14,296 nucleotides of DNA from Bacilli bacterium (GCA_028708005.1 JAQVZV010000005.1:1-14296); one strand, 5' to 3'; shown: positions 6,210-13,961, counted from the stretch's first letter. Notes: generated from the letters alone by a model not told the origin. Numbers and translations: made by a program.

Positions 6210-8357
6210 CTATGTTGAAGCGGATATAAATGTCACTTCATTAGCCCTAAGAATAACTTTTATGCTTCCATCAATACTGGTTTGATAAAGATTTACTTTT
6301 TTATCTATTAAACGATTAATTACAGCTTCATTAGGATGATTAAAACGATTGTTTAAACCTACTTGTATAATACCATATTTAGGTTTTAAAAAATCTAGAA
6401 ATTCCTCGCATGTACTAGTAATCGAACCATGATGTCCTAATTTTAATATATCCACTTTAAGATTGGAATATTCCTTTATTAAATCCCTTTCAACTTTAGA
6501 TGATATATCACCTGCCAACAACAACTTATGACCATTTAAAACAGTATATAAAACAATACTATTATCATTTTCATTTAAATCCACTTTGGGATTTAAAATA
6601 TAAAATGGATATTTATCAATTAATAATACATCGCCTCGCTTACCAAAATAATACTTGATATTTAATTTGTTAAGTTGCTCAATTAAGGCCTCTTCTAATT
6701 TTACTAATGCACCATCATTTAATATTACTTGTTTCACTTTGAAATTGTTTACAATATCTAGACTCTCACCCATATGATCTTCATCACCATGGGTTAAAAT
6801 TAAATAATCTAATTCTTTAACCCCGATTGATTTAAGATAAGGGATAATTGTACCTTCACCTATTTTATATTCTCTACGTCTTTCTTGCCAAGGTTCCCCA
6901 AATTTCATTTGGCCCCCGGTATCAATTAATATATTTCCTTTATTATGTGGCAAATTAATAAATATAGAATCACCTTGGCCTACATCTAAAAAGGCAACAT
7001 AAGGATCAGTATTGAAATAATTAATATTATGATGAATAATTATCAAACCTATTAATAAGCCCAAACAATAGTATTTTTTTCTAGTCATTCCTCTTATACA
7101 TAAAGTTATAACAATCCAATAAAGCATTAAACCTATAAATGTTGGTTTAGATAAAATAATCTCTCCTATTTTAATATTACTTAATAGAAGCGAAACAGAT
7201 TCTAAGATATTGATAAAAAAATAGAGAATTGAATCTAAAAAAGGAAATATTAAACATAAGAAAGATAATGGAAATAATATAAAAACAACATAAGGGACGA
7301 AAAAGAGATTAATTATAGGACTTAAAAGATTAATTTGAAAAAAGTTATTGATACATATTGGTATACTAACAAGAAAAGCGATGAAAGAAATTAGAAATAA
7401 TTGTTTAAAATAATGATTAGATGAAGTTATTATACTTTGATATAGGACTAAATAAAAACTTATTACAAAAGAAAATTGAAATCCAATATCATATAATAAT
7501 GATGGTTTAAATAATAGTAGGATAAACAATGTTAGTTGTAAAATATTTATTGTCTTAATATTAAAATAATACATTTTATTTATAGATAAAAGAATAAAGA
7601 AAACAACGGATCTTAAAACAGAACTAGCGTAATCTGTTAAAAAGATATAAAAGAGAAGAAATAATATAACAACATAGTATCGTTTATTTTCCTCTATTTT
7701 TAATTTCTTTAAGATCCATAAAATGATAACTGTTAAAAAAGATATATGAGTACCCGATATGGCAAACAAATGACTAACTCCATTTAATTGATAAGATTTA
7801 CTAACCTCATTAGTAATTTCTTTATTGTTCCCTATTACTAAAGCTTTTATATAAGTTGATGATTTTTTAAAACAATTAATATAATCTATAATTAATTGTT
7901 TGATTTTGTAACGTAGACGAATATTGCTTTTAATATATTCTATTTTATCAGCTGCCATAATATAAAATATTTTATTACGATATAAATATTTTTTATAGTC
8001 AAATAAATTAAATACAGTAGCAGATTTTGGTTCTTTCATTGAACCACTTACCTTTATATAATCTCCTAGTTTTAATGAATATTCATCTTTCTCGTCTATC
8101 GTTTTAAAGTAATAATTTATAAGTACTTTCTCCCTACCTTTAAGTATCACAGTTAATTTATTACCATCTATCTCATAACGATGAATATATCCTTCAATAA
8201 CATTATCATTTGTGTGATATTTACTTTGATATGGATAAAAATTAATTATACAATAACTATAAATAATAGCGATTAAAGAAAGGATTACATAAAGAGAATT
8301 ATATAGTAATATAGTCCTTAATTTTATCAAAGATGCTTTCTCCAATACCGGAAACAT
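6210..8357 (-). CDS. comEC: ComEC, DNA uptake channel with metallo-beta-lactamase domain
   Basis: A 715-residue polytopic membrane protein. Residues 20-140 hold two transmembrane helices and an extracellular OB-like DUF4131 region. Residues 165-440 form the Competence channel domain with the signature SHLFAISGTHIS (195-206). Residues 452-715 form a complete metallo-beta-lactamase domain: FLDVGQGDS (456-464), THGDEDH (522-528), NSIVL (599-603), AGDIS (615-619) and GHHGS (641-645). The histidine/aspartate set is intact, in keeping with the nuclease proposed to degrade the non-imported strand. It passes single-stranded DNA through the membrane during transformation. It overlaps comEA by 59 bases from ATG 8357. 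A TTG at 8330 with GGAG nine bases upstream is an equally good start and would remove nine residues. No comEB lies between comEA and comEC. Confidence 0.96.
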   Translation of the reverse strand: MFPVLEKASLIKLRTILLYNSLYVILSLIAIIYSYCIINFYPYQSKYHTNDNVIEGYIHRYEIDGNKLTVILKGREKVLINYYFKTIDEKDEYSLKLGDYIKVSGSMKEPKSATVFNLFDYKKYLYRNKIFYIMAADKIEYIKSNIRLRYKIKQLIIDYINCFKKSSTYIKALVIGNNKEITNEVSKSYQLNGVSHLFAISGTHISFLTVIILWILKKLKIEENKRYYVVILFLLFYIFLTDYASSVLRSVVFFILLSINKMYYFNIKTINILQLTLFILLLFKPSLLYDIGFQFSFVISFYLVLYQSIITSSNHYFKQLFLISFIAFLVSIPICINNFFQINLLSPIINLFFVPYVVFILFPLSFLCLIFPFLDSILYFFINILESVSLLLSNIKIGEIILSKPTFIGLMLYWIVITLCIRGMTRKKYYCLGLLIGLIIIHHNINYFNTDPYVAFLDVGQGDSIFINLPHNKGNILIDTGGQMKFGEPWQERRREYKIGEGTIIPYLKSIGVKELDYLILTHGDEDHMGESLDIVNNFKVKQVILNDGALVKLEEALIEQLNKLNIKYYFGKRGDVLLIDKYPFYILNPKVDLNENDNSIVLYTVLNGHKLLLAGDISSKVERDLIKEYSNLKVDILKLGHHGSITSTCEEFLDFLKPKYGIIQVGLNNRFNHPNEAVINRLIDKKVNLYQTSIDGSIKVILRANEVTFISAST

Positions 8358-9018
8358 TTTTTATATCTTCAATACTTACAAATGGACCGTTATTATTGCG
8401 ATAATCAATAATATTTTGAGCCTTAGTTTCTCCTATACTAGTCAATGTCATAAGTTCTTCCTTAGAGCTTGTATTTATTGATACTTTAGATGTGACTTGG
8501 GAATTATTATCAGAAGTTTCATTGTCAATACATGCCCCATTTATATTAGGATCGGGGCACTTACACTCTTTTTCAAGATAGATAATCACTTCTTCCTTTG
8601 TTTGACCACTCTCTTTAAATTTTATTATCTCATCCTTAGTATAAATAATAATTATCATCTCATCATATACTTTTTTACTTAAATTCAAAACGCTTGTATC
8701 TGCCTTCGCGGTTAAGCCACCTGCTAAGGTAATAACATCAATTACCCGTTGTCCCTCCAAGATTCTGTAAACACCAGGGTTAGTAACCGCCCCTTTAAGA
8801 TCGATATAATAATAAGTCTCATCTACAACATCTTCTAATTCTTCATCAACTTCATCGATGACGATATCCTTTAATTTAGGGATATCCTTTAATTCTTCTT
8901 TATTAGTATAATGATTAATAAGAAAAAAGCCTACTGAACTTACGATAACTATGGCAACAACCATTATTACTATTTTATAATATTTCAATATATATTTTGT
9001 ATATATTTCTTCTAACAT
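8299..9018 (-). CDS. comEA: ComEA, membrane-anchored DNA receptor for competence
   Basis: A 239-residue protein. One N-terminal transmembrane helix (about 16-35) is followed by an acidic linker (45-68). An SLBB-type domain spans about 70-130 (YIDLKGAVTNPGVYRI, then TLAGGLTAKAD). A spacer with three cysteines follows (Cys152, Cys154, Cys163). The C-terminal double helix-hairpin-helix DNA-binding domain spans 178-239, with SIGETKAQNIIDYR and VSGIGESIFDKI. It binds incoming double-stranded DNA outside the membrane and passes it to ComEC. Start ATG 9018 has AAGGAGG. It lies 36 bases after the SEDS gene stop with no terminator between, so readthrough from it is likely. The cysteine-bearing spacer is outside the usual ComEA core and could form a disulfide. 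Confidence 0.96.
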   Translation of the reverse strand: MLEEIYTKYILKYYKIVIMVVAIVIVSSVGFFLINHYTNKEELKDIPKLKDIVIDEVDEELEDVVDETYYYIDLKGAVTNPGVYRILEGQRVIDVITLAGGLTAKADTSVLNLSKKVYDEMIIIIYTKDEIIKFKESGQTKEEVIIYLEKECKCPDPNINGACIDNETSDNNSQVTSKVSINTSSKEELMTLTSIGETKAQNIIDYRNNNGPFVSIEDIKNVSGIGESIFDKIKDYITI

Positions 9019-9049
9019 AAAAATAACCTCCTTCGTAGAGATTATTTTT
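9019..9049 (-). promoter_or_regulatory. Dyad framing the comEA ribosome binding site
   Basis: AAAAATAA and TTATTTTT can form an eight-pair A-U stem with the AAGGAGG sequence in the 15-base loop, directly before the comEA ATG. The stem is weak. It would present the ribosome binding site rather than hide it. Confidence 0.3.
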
Positions 9050-9054
9050 GATTA

Positions 9055-10209
9055 TTAAGTAGTTTCCCCCTGCATTAATATTTTTTTCCTCATTTTCTGC
9101 TTGTTTTCGATTTCGACCCTCTGGACCAATGCTAAGAGGATAGACAAATTTAAGGCGTAAGAACCACCATAACTTAAAAACGGAAGGGGCACGCCTGTTA
9201 ATGGAAGAAGACCTAAAACGCCAACCAAATTTATAAAAACATGTAAGAATATATATACAGCAGTACCGTATGCAATAATAGACCCCATCAGATTGTAACT
9301 TCTAAATGCTATTTTCATAATCCGCATTAAAATTATAATATATATTATAATTATACCAATCCCAGCAATTAGTCCTATTTCTTCTAAAATAACAGGGAAA
9401 ATAAAATCCGTATGCGCTTCTGGTAAATATAAATACTTTTGGGTACTATTACCTATACCAACACCCCATAAACCACCATTATTAATAGCAATAAAGCCAT
9501 TACAAACCTGATATCCAGAACCTCCGCTAAGATACTTAGTACAAGGATTTTTATAATCAAAGCGCGCTAATTGACCCGGTCTAAGAATAGGCGATCCGGT
9601 AATTAAGATAAATAAAACAGTTACTCCGACCACTAAAGCCGCTAATTGAAAAATGTATTTTTTAATAGTTTTATCAAAAGGGACCGCAAAAAAAATAATA
9701 ATACCTAAAGCGACGATAATGACAGTTGTACCAAAATCTGGTTGAATAAAGGTTAATGCTCCCATAGTGATAGCTGCTAAAAGGGGAAATAATATTACTA
9801 TTAATTTTTTGCTATCTTTATATTTGTTATAATATACCGCCATATATAAAACGATTGCCGCTTTAGCAAACTCACTAGGTTGAAAGTTATAAAAGCCAAG
9901 TGGTATCCAACTACGAGCTTGATTTATAATAGCGCCATATAAATATACAACTACCAGTGATCCTACAACGCCAATAACAACTATAAAAGCCATTTTATTG
10001 TAGAATCGTAACGGAATAGACATAATTACATATGATACAATAGCACAAATGCTAAATGTTATAGTTTGTTTTACAAAATAATAATAAGGTGCCCCACCTA
10101 AGGAAGCTTTAACACTAGATGCACTAAAAATCATAAAAATACCTAATACAAACATAAATATAGTCCAAAATAATAACCATCTATCTAGTTTTGCAAAATC
10201 ACTTTTCAT
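9055..10209 (-). CDS. ftsW: FtsW/RodA/SpoVE-family peptidoglycan glycosyltransferase (SEDS), probably FtsW
   Basis: A 384-residue polytopic protein with about ten transmembrane helices. SEDS signatures are clear: FQPSEFAKAA (109-118), QPDFGT (156-161), CNGFIAINNGGLWGVGIG (236-253), LPEAHTDFIF (262-271) and TGVPLPFLSYGGS (338-350). Asp268 in EAHTDF corresponds to the catalytic aspartate of RodA/FtsW. It polymerises lipid II into glycan strands together with a class B penicillin-binding protein. Which of FtsW, RodA or SpoVE it is cannot be settled from the window; the TGVPLPFLSYGGS end favours FtsW/SpoVE. Two cysteines (223 and 236) lie in the large outer loop and may pair. The ATG at 10209 follows GGTGAT; the TTG one codon earlier is less likely. 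It leads a comEA-comEC transcript. Confidence 0.92.
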   Translation of the reverse strand: MKSDFAKLDRWLLFWTIFMFVLGIFMIFSASSVKASLGGAPYYYFVKQTITFSICAIVSYVIMSIPLRFYNKMAFIVVIGVVGSLVVVYLYGAIINQARSWIPLGFYNFQPSEFAKAAIVLYMAVYYNKYKDSKKLIVILFPLLAAITMGALTFIQPDFGTTVIIVALGIIIFFAVPFDKTIKKYIFQLAALVVGVTVLFILITGSPILRPGQLARFDYKNPCTKYLSGGSGYQVCNGFIAINNGGLWGVGIGNSTQKYLYLPEAHTDFIFPVILEEIGLIAGIGIIIIYIIILMRIMKIAFRSYNLMGSIIAYGTAVYIFLHVFINLVGVLGLLPLTGVPLPFLSYGGSYALNLSILLALVQRVEIENKQKMRKKILMQGETT

Positions 10210-10226
10210 CAAGTATCACCAATAAT

Positions 10227-10235
10227 ATCATAACA
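10227..10235 (-). promoter_or_regulatory. Candidate extended -10 of the SEDS gene
   Basis: TGTTATGAT on the minus strand: TATGAT at 10227-10232 with TG one base before. It lies 17 bases before the start codon. Another extended -10 (TGTTATAAT) lies further upstream, around 10312-10320, so two starts are possible. Confidence 0.4.
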
Positions 10236-10343
10236 CAAATATAAAATTTATTATCATAAAAAAGGTAATTATAGGTGATTTCTATAACCAAATTGACACC
10301 ATTGTAATAAATTATAACAGAACAAATAAAAGGAGGTAAGAGT

Positions 10344-10535
10344 ATGTATTCTTATGGTTATAACACAGCTTATGGATATGGTGCCCCTGGATGCTACGGC
10401 GGATGTTATGGATATCCAGGGTATATGGGAGGATATTACGGAGGATTTGGATCAGGAGCCGCTATTATATTAGTTTTATTTATTCTATTAGTTATTGTTA
10501 TCGGTTCTAGATTTGTTGGTCCTGCTGTAGTCTAA
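10344..10535 (+). CDS. YjcZ-type glycine/tyrosine-rich single-pass mini-protein
   Basis: A 63-residue protein. The first 37 residues are rich in Gly and Tyr (many YG/GGY units) with Cys17 and Cys21. Then comes one transmembrane helix, AAIILVLFILLVIVIG (39-54), and a short end, SRFVGPAVV. This is the pattern of the tiny YjcZ-family proteins found in many copies in spore-forming Bacilli, whose exact role is unknown. The tail after the membrane segment is a little longer than usual. Start ATG 10344 has AAAAGGAGG. It stands alone on the plus strand, between the divergent SEDS gene and a strong terminator. A TTGACA lies upstream but without a well-spaced -10, so the sigma factor cannot be named. 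Confidence 0.85.
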   Translation: MYSYGYNTAYGYGAPGCYGGCYGYPGYMGGYYGGFGSGAAIILVLFILLVIVIGSRFVGPAVV

Positions 10536-10549
10536 CTACAATTTGTTTC

Positions 10550-10572
10550 ATCGCCCTTATGGGCGATTTTTT
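10550..10572 (+). terminator. Terminator of the YjcZ-like gene
   Basis: Stem ATCGCCC / GGGCGAT (7 pairs, four-base loop) followed by a run of T, 14 bases after the stop codon. Canonical rho-independent terminator. Confidence 0.92.
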
Positions 10573-10670
10573 GTTAAGATCGTTATGAAGGTTTAACGAG
10601 TTCATTTATACTCGGTGTTTTTCTCTATTTTATATTTAAATATTTCCAACACATCTCTTTTTATTCTGAA
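10573..10670. other. Intergenic stretch without a gene
   Basis: AT-rich sequence between two facing terminators. A weak dyad CGAGT...ACTCG followed by TGTTTTT lies near 10600-10625 and could be a remnant or secondary plus-strand terminator. No open frame with a ribosome binding site was found. Confidence 0.6.
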
Positions 10671-10695
10671 AATAAAAACTAATGCAAAGCATTAG
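10671..10695 (-). terminator. Terminator of the cotE transcript
   Basis: Stem CTAATGC / GCATTAG (7 pairs, loop of three) followed on the minus strand by TTTTTATT, about 60 bases after the cotE stop. A second perfect dyad, AGAACTTAGTTCT at 10705-10717, precedes it in the transcript. Confidence 0.85.
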
Positions 10696-10755
10696 CCAAA
10701 CTGTAGAACTTAGTTCTCATTTTGTTTATATGTTTTAATATCTTTCAAGATAATA

Positions 10756-11289
10756 TTAGCTTATAAATTTTTCATCAACACTGTTATCTATTTCTTCATT
10801 AACCTCATCACTTACTTCATCTTCAATTATATCCCAAGGTTCTTCTTCATCTTCAACAGCAATTTTTACTTTGGTATCTCCCACAAGTTCAATACCTAAT
10901 TCTTTTTCTATTTCAAATTCAATTGTTCCATCTTTTATTTCTACGTTTAAACAATTAGGTTGTTTTAATGCTCTAACAATAATTTCACTATCATTACTCA
11001 TATCAAATTCTTCCTTGGCTTTTACGTTTACGCCTTCACTATATTCAATCTTTTTACTAACAACTCCCGTTTTACTATCATCATCATAAGAATACCAGAT
11101 ATTAGCATCAAAAGAACCATCTACCATTATCTTATCACCCGACTTATATCCCCTAAATTTATGATTAATAAGCCAGCAACCTAATACCGTTGAAGGTAAT
11201 ATTTCCGTTTGCAAATTATATACATTCTTAAAATATTTTTTACCCTTTCCAATAACAGCTTTTGTAACGATTTCTCTATATGTTCCCAC
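10756..11289 (-). CDS. cotE: CotE, outer spore coat morphogenetic protein
   Basis: A 177-residue protein, very close in length to B. subtilis CotE (about 181). Shared blocks include YREIVTKAVIGKGKK (4-18), PSTVLGCWLINHKF (32-45), ANIWYSYDDDSKTGVV (62-77), LKQPNCLNV (108-116) and ELVGDTKVKIAVE (134-146), followed by the same kind of highly acidic tail. CotE guides assembly of the outer coat around the forespore, from the mother-cell side. The start is a GTG at 11289 with GAGGAGG seven bases upstream; no ATG fits. It is the last gene of the block after sigG and the ylmC-type gene. A SigK-like promoter lies just upstream. In B. subtilis cotE sits beside mutS, so this location is different. Confidence 0.95.
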   Translation of the reverse strand: MGTYREIVTKAVIGKGKKYFKNVYNLQTEILPSTVLGCWLINHKFRGYKSGDKIMVDGSFDANIWYSYDDDSKTGVVSKKIEYSEGVNVKAKEEFDMSNDSEIIVRALKQPNCLNVEIKDGTIEFEIEKELGIELVGDTKVKIAVEDEEEPWDIIEDEVSDEVNEEIDNSVDEKFIS

Positions 11290-11307
11290 TTATATCCCTC
11301 CTCATTC

Positions 11308-11337
11308 TAATCTATGCATAAGACACAAAAAAAGTGC
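11308..11337 (-). promoter_or_regulatory. Possible SigK-type promoter of cotE
   Basis: On the minus strand GCAC (11334-11337) is followed by 17 bases and CATAGATTA (11308-11316). The B. subtilis SigK pattern is AC, about 16-17 bases, CATA-N3-TA. The match and the known SigK promoter of B. subtilis cotE support it, but no sigK gene is visible here. The same spot contains a small dyad, AGGCAC / GTGTCT around seven T residues. Confidence 0.4.
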
Positions 11338-11343
11338 CTAAAA

Positions 11344-11577
11344 TTACACTTTCATCTTAACCAAAATAACATCCTCACCTATTTTTTCTATCTCAGCCCA
11401 ATATATCTCAAATTCTTGGTGGGAAGAAAAAAAATTCAGAAAAAAGCGACTAGGTTCTACTACCAAAGCATCAATTCTACCGCTTTCTTCCTCAATCTTT
11501 ACATCTATAATATTGCCTATTTTTTTACCATCAATAATGCTTATAACATCCTTACTCTGTAGATCAGATAAACGCAT
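11344..11577 (-). CDS. YlmC/YmxH-family PRC-barrel protein
   Basis: A 77-residue protein made of a single PRC-barrel fold: MRLSDLQSKDVISIIDGKKIGNI... with DVKIEEESGRIDALVVEP and a closing IYWAEIEKIGEDVILVK. This is the YlmC/YmxH family, found in spore formers and commonly beside sigG. Its molecular role is not known. Start ATG 11577 follows GGTGGTAAT. It lies 40 bases after the sigG stop and 54 bases before cotE. A SigE-like -10 upstream suggests mother-cell expression. Confidence 0.9.
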   Translation of the reverse strand: MRLSDLQSKDVISIIDGKKIGNIIDVKIEEESGRIDALVVEPSRFFLNFFSSHQEFEIYWAEIEKIGEDVILVKMKV

Positions 11578-11591
11578 ATTACCACCAATAA

Positions 11592-11599
11592 ATTATATG
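11592..11599 (-). promoter_or_regulatory. Possible SigE-type -10 of the ylmC-type gene
   Basis: CATATAAT on the minus strand differs by one base from the SigE -10 pattern CATACANT. The region upstream (GTGATTAT) only loosely fits a SigE -35. It also contains TATAAT, so a housekeeping promoter cannot be excluded. Confidence 0.3.
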
Positions 11600-11617
11600 C
11601 CTAGGAGGGATTAATAA

Positions 11618-12394
11618 TCACTTAACTAATTTTTTAACATGATCAACAGCATTTTTTTCTAAACGTGATACTTGAGCCTGTGATATCCCTATTTCCTCTG
11701 CTATTTCCATTTGGGTCTTACCCATAATAAAACGGTCTATTAGAATCTGACGTTCTTTACTTTTAAGGGTTTCGATAGCACTATCTAGTGCGATCATAAT
11801 ATCCCAATTACGAGCATTATCTTCCCTGCTTTCTAATTGATCTGCCAAATAAATAGTGTCCCCACCATCATTATATATAGGTTCAAACATACTAACTGGT
11901 TCTTTTAAAGCATCAATGGCTATTATCACATCTATCTCATCCATATCTAATAATTTACTAACCTCATCAATAGATACTTCTCTACCATATTGATTGGTTA
12001 ATTCTTCTTTTAATTTGAGTGCTTTAAAAGCGATATCCTTCAAACTTCTTGAAATACGAATACTATTGTTATCTCTTAAATATCTTTTGACTTCACCAAC
12101 AATCATAGGCACAGCATAAGTGGAAAATCTAACATTATGAGACAAATCAAAATTATCAATAGCTTTTAATAGTCCAATACAACCAATTTGAAATAAATCA
12201 TCCATATTATCAGTACGGTGATTGAATTTTTTTAAAATACTCAAGACTAGCTTTAAATTCCCGTGAACCAGTTGTTCTCTAGCTTGCATATTTCCCGCTT
12301 GAAATTTCACAAACAATTCCATCATTTCCTCATTTTTTAAAACTTTAATTGACGATGTGTTAAGACCTGTAATATCAACTTTATGTTTTGCCAA
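11618..12394 (-). CDS. sigG: RNA polymerase sigma-G, late forespore sigma factor
   Basis: A 258-residue sigma-70 family protein (B. subtilis SigG has 260). The N-terminus AKHKVDITGLNTSSIKVLKNEEM is specific to SigG rather than SigF. Region 2 spans about 41-110 (DDLFQIGCIGLLKAIDNFDL, STYAVPMIVGE, RYLRDNN). Region 3 includes FEPIYNDGGD near 170. Region 4 has the helix-turn-helix TQMEIAEEIGISQAQVSRLE (227-246). The start is probably TTG 12394: AAAGGGG lies eight bases before it and the resulting N-terminus lines up with SigG homologues. The ATG at 12412 has no ribosome binding site. At the place of B. subtilis Asn45 (a residue tied to anti-sigma specificity) there is His44. It follows sigE with 84 bases between, which carry a dyad and a possible forespore promoter. 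Confidence 0.96.
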   Translation of the reverse strand: MAKHKVDITGLNTSSIKVLKNEEMMELFVKFQAGNMQAREQLVHGNLKLVLSILKKFNHRTDNMDDLFQIGCIGLLKAIDNFDLSHNVRFSTYAVPMIVGEVKRYLRDNNSIRISRSLKDIAFKALKLKEELTNQYGREVSIDEVSKLLDMDEIDVIIAIDALKEPVSMFEPIYNDGGDTIYLADQLESREDNARNWDIMIALDSAIETLKSKERQILIDRFIMGKTQMEIAEEIGISQAQVSRLEKNAVDHVKKLVK

Positions 12395-12402
12395 AATAAA
12401 AA

Positions 12403-12409
12403 CCCCTTT
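12403..12409 (-). promoter_or_regulatory. Ribosome binding site that sets a TTG start for sigG
   Basis: AAAGGGG on the minus strand, eight bases before TTG 12394. It falls inside the alternative frame from ATG 12412, which therefore is unlikely to be used. Confidence 0.65.
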
Positions 12410-12415
12410 CATATC

Positions 12416-12430
12416 AATTGTGATACAATT
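12416..12430. repeat. Inverted repeat upstream of sigG
   Basis: AATTGT-GAT-ACAATT, a 6+6 perfect dyad with a three-base centre, located between a GTATA motif (minus strand, a possible SigF/SigG -35) and the sigG ribosome binding site. It could be an operator or a small hairpin in the leader. Confidence 0.5.
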
Positions 12431-12478
12431 AGGGCCTTTTTATACAATTATTTGTGGTTGTCATGATTTTATAATTAT

Positions 12479-13171
12479 TTATATCTTAACTACATACTTT
12501 AACCTTTTTATAACTTTCTTTTCAATTCTCGAAATATAAGACTGTGATATCCCCAATAATAAGGCGACATCTTTTTGAGTCATTTCTTCTTTACCTAATA
12601 AGCCATATCTTAAAATCATAATTTTCTTATCTCGTTCATCTAATTTGTCTATTTCTTTTAATAACATTTCTTTTTCTACTTCCGATTCTAAATCTTTAGT
12701 AACAATATCTGGTTCTGTTCCTAACACATCTTCTAAATGTAGTTCATTACCATCAACATCATAACTAAGAGATTCTTCAAAACTAATCTCACTTCGTCTT
12801 CGTTTATTCTTTCTTAAATACATCAGTATCTCATTATCAATACACCTGGAGGCATAGGTTGCCAGTTTGATATTTTTATCCATCTTATAAGTATTTATCG
12901 CTTTAATTAGACCAATGGTACCAATACTGACTAAGTCTTCTAAATCAATATTAGTATTTTCATATTTTTTAGCTAAAAAAACTACTAATCTTAGATTATG
13001 TTCAATTAATTTATCTTTAGCATTAGCATCTCCTCTATCTTTTAATTTCAAGTAATATTGTTCATTTTCTTTTGATAATGGTTCTGGTAGAATATCTGAA
13101 CTTCCAACATAAAATATCTGTTCTATTTTGGTTAATACTTTCTTTAAATATTTAATCACTTTATTAATCAT
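12479..13171 (-). CDS. sigE: Pro-sigma-E, early mother-cell sigma factor
   Basis: A 230-residue sigma factor. The amphipathic pro-sequence MINKVIKYLKKVLTKIEQIF (1-20) is followed by YVGSSDILPEPLS. By alignment with B. subtilis (YYIGGSEALP) cleavage by SpoIIGA should fall at about Phe20-Tyr21, so the pro-sequence is about seven residues shorter than the 27 of B. subtilis. Region 2 spans about 55-125 (HNLRLVVFLAKKYENTNI, LEDLVSIGTIGLIKAINTY, KLATYASRCIDNEILMYLR). The region 4 helix-turn-helix is TQKDVALLLGISQSYISRIE (198-217). Start ATG 13171 has GGAGG; an open frame 25 codons upstream overlaps spoIIGA and is not used. The spoIIGA stop TGA is one base before the ATG, so translation is coupled. 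Confidence 0.97.
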   Translation of the reverse strand: MINKVIKYLKKVLTKIEQIFYVGSSDILPEPLSKENEQYYLKLKDRGDANAKDKLIEHNLRLVVFLAKKYENTNIDLEDLVSIGTIGLIKAINTYKMDKNIKLATYASRCIDNEILMYLRKNKRRRSEISFEESLSYDVDGNELHLEDVLGTEPDIVTKDLESEVEKEMLLKEIDKLDERDKKIMILRYGLLGKEEMTQKDVALLLGISQSYISRIEKKVIKRLKYVVKI

Positions 13172-13172
13172 T

Positions 13173-13961
13173 TCATTCCTCCAATAATTTAGTATGTAAT
13201 ATACAATCGATGCCATCAATATTAATCTTATCTTCTGATATACCAATTAATAGATTATTCCTGACACCAACCCCTAAAATAATTATCTTATCTGGTTTTA
13301 TACATTTTAAGATGCCATGATGATTTAATGATTCGTATGGTACTAAAATGATGTCATTATCATCATAATAGTTTTTTAGTTCTTTCTTTGAGACTAAGAT
13401 AATAGGTCGTTGTTGATATGGGTCAATTAATCTATTGCCGGTATCTAAAAAAGCACTTACATTGATTTTTTCATCTTTAAAATATATGTCTACTAAATAA
13501 TAATTAGAATAATTGTTTTTTAAGTATAAACCTTGTTTTAAATAGATATATAAAATTATTGGTGACGTGATAAGAAGAATTATCCAATTAATACTTAATC
13601 CATCATGATAAAAGATAAGACCATCTTGTTTATAGGAAAACTCAACGTTTAATAAATATAGAAATCCTCCTAGAATAATACTAGCTGTGTATAAATATAG
13701 AAGATTACGAAAAGTATATTTAAGATTTTTATATTTAAAACTTGTAATAACCATTAAAATACTAACCAATACTTTTAAGATAAATAGTTCTAGTGAGGAG
13801 ATATCCATGAAGAGAAAAAAAATAGAAACCGCTCCTACTAATGACCCTAAAAAGACTCTTTTTAAAGAAGCACAGCGTCTTAGTAAAACACCTACAATTA
13901 ATAAAAGAAGAAAGTCAAAAAGGAAATTTAAGATGAAAATCAAATCAAGATATACTTTCAT
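13173..13961 (-). CDS. spoIIGA: SpoIIGA, membrane aspartic protease that processes pro-sigma-E
   Basis: A 262-residue protein. Five hydrophobic segments fill the first 145 residues (MKVYLDLIFILNFLFDFLLL at the start). A cytoplasmic protease domain follows, with the active-site motif FLDTGNRLIDP, Asp173-Thr174-Gly175. B. subtilis SpoIIGA has about 309 residues; the loss is mainly in the loops of the C-terminal half, since the core motifs ILVPYESL and IIILGVGVR remain. It sits in the septum on the mother-cell side and dimerises to form the protease when signalled by SpoIIR from the forespore. Start ATG 13961 follows AGGTGAT; the longer frame from 14027 reads through the ftsZ terminator and is rejected. 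Gene order ftsZ-spoIIGA-sigE-sigG is widely conserved in spore formers. Confidence 0.95.
   Translation of the reverse strand: MKVYLDLIFILNFLFDFLLLLIVGVLLRRCASLKRVFLGSLVGAVSIFFLFMDISSLELFILKVLVSILMVITSFKYKNLKYTFRNLLYLYTASIILGGFLYLLNVEFSYKQDGLIFYHDGLSINWIILLITSPIILYIYLKQGLYLKNNYSNYYLVDIYFKDEKINVSAFLDTGNRLIDPYQQRPIILVSKKELKNYYDDNDIILVPYESLNHHGILKCIKPDKIIILGVGVRNNLLIGISEDKINIDGIDCILHTKLLEE

Noticed and set aside
11321..11340. AGGCAC / GTGTCT dyad after the ylmC-type gene as a terminator
   Set aside because: The T run is in the loop, not after the stem, and cotE follows on the same strand.
11314..11562. An 82-codon plus-strand open frame opposite the ylmC-type gene
   Set aside because: It overlaps a recognised PRC-barrel gene on the other strand and shows no known motif.
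13173..13175. TGA read as tryptophan (Mollicutes-type code)
   Set aside because: TGA is the natural end of SpoIIGA, followed at once by sigE, and tryptophans throughout are TGG.
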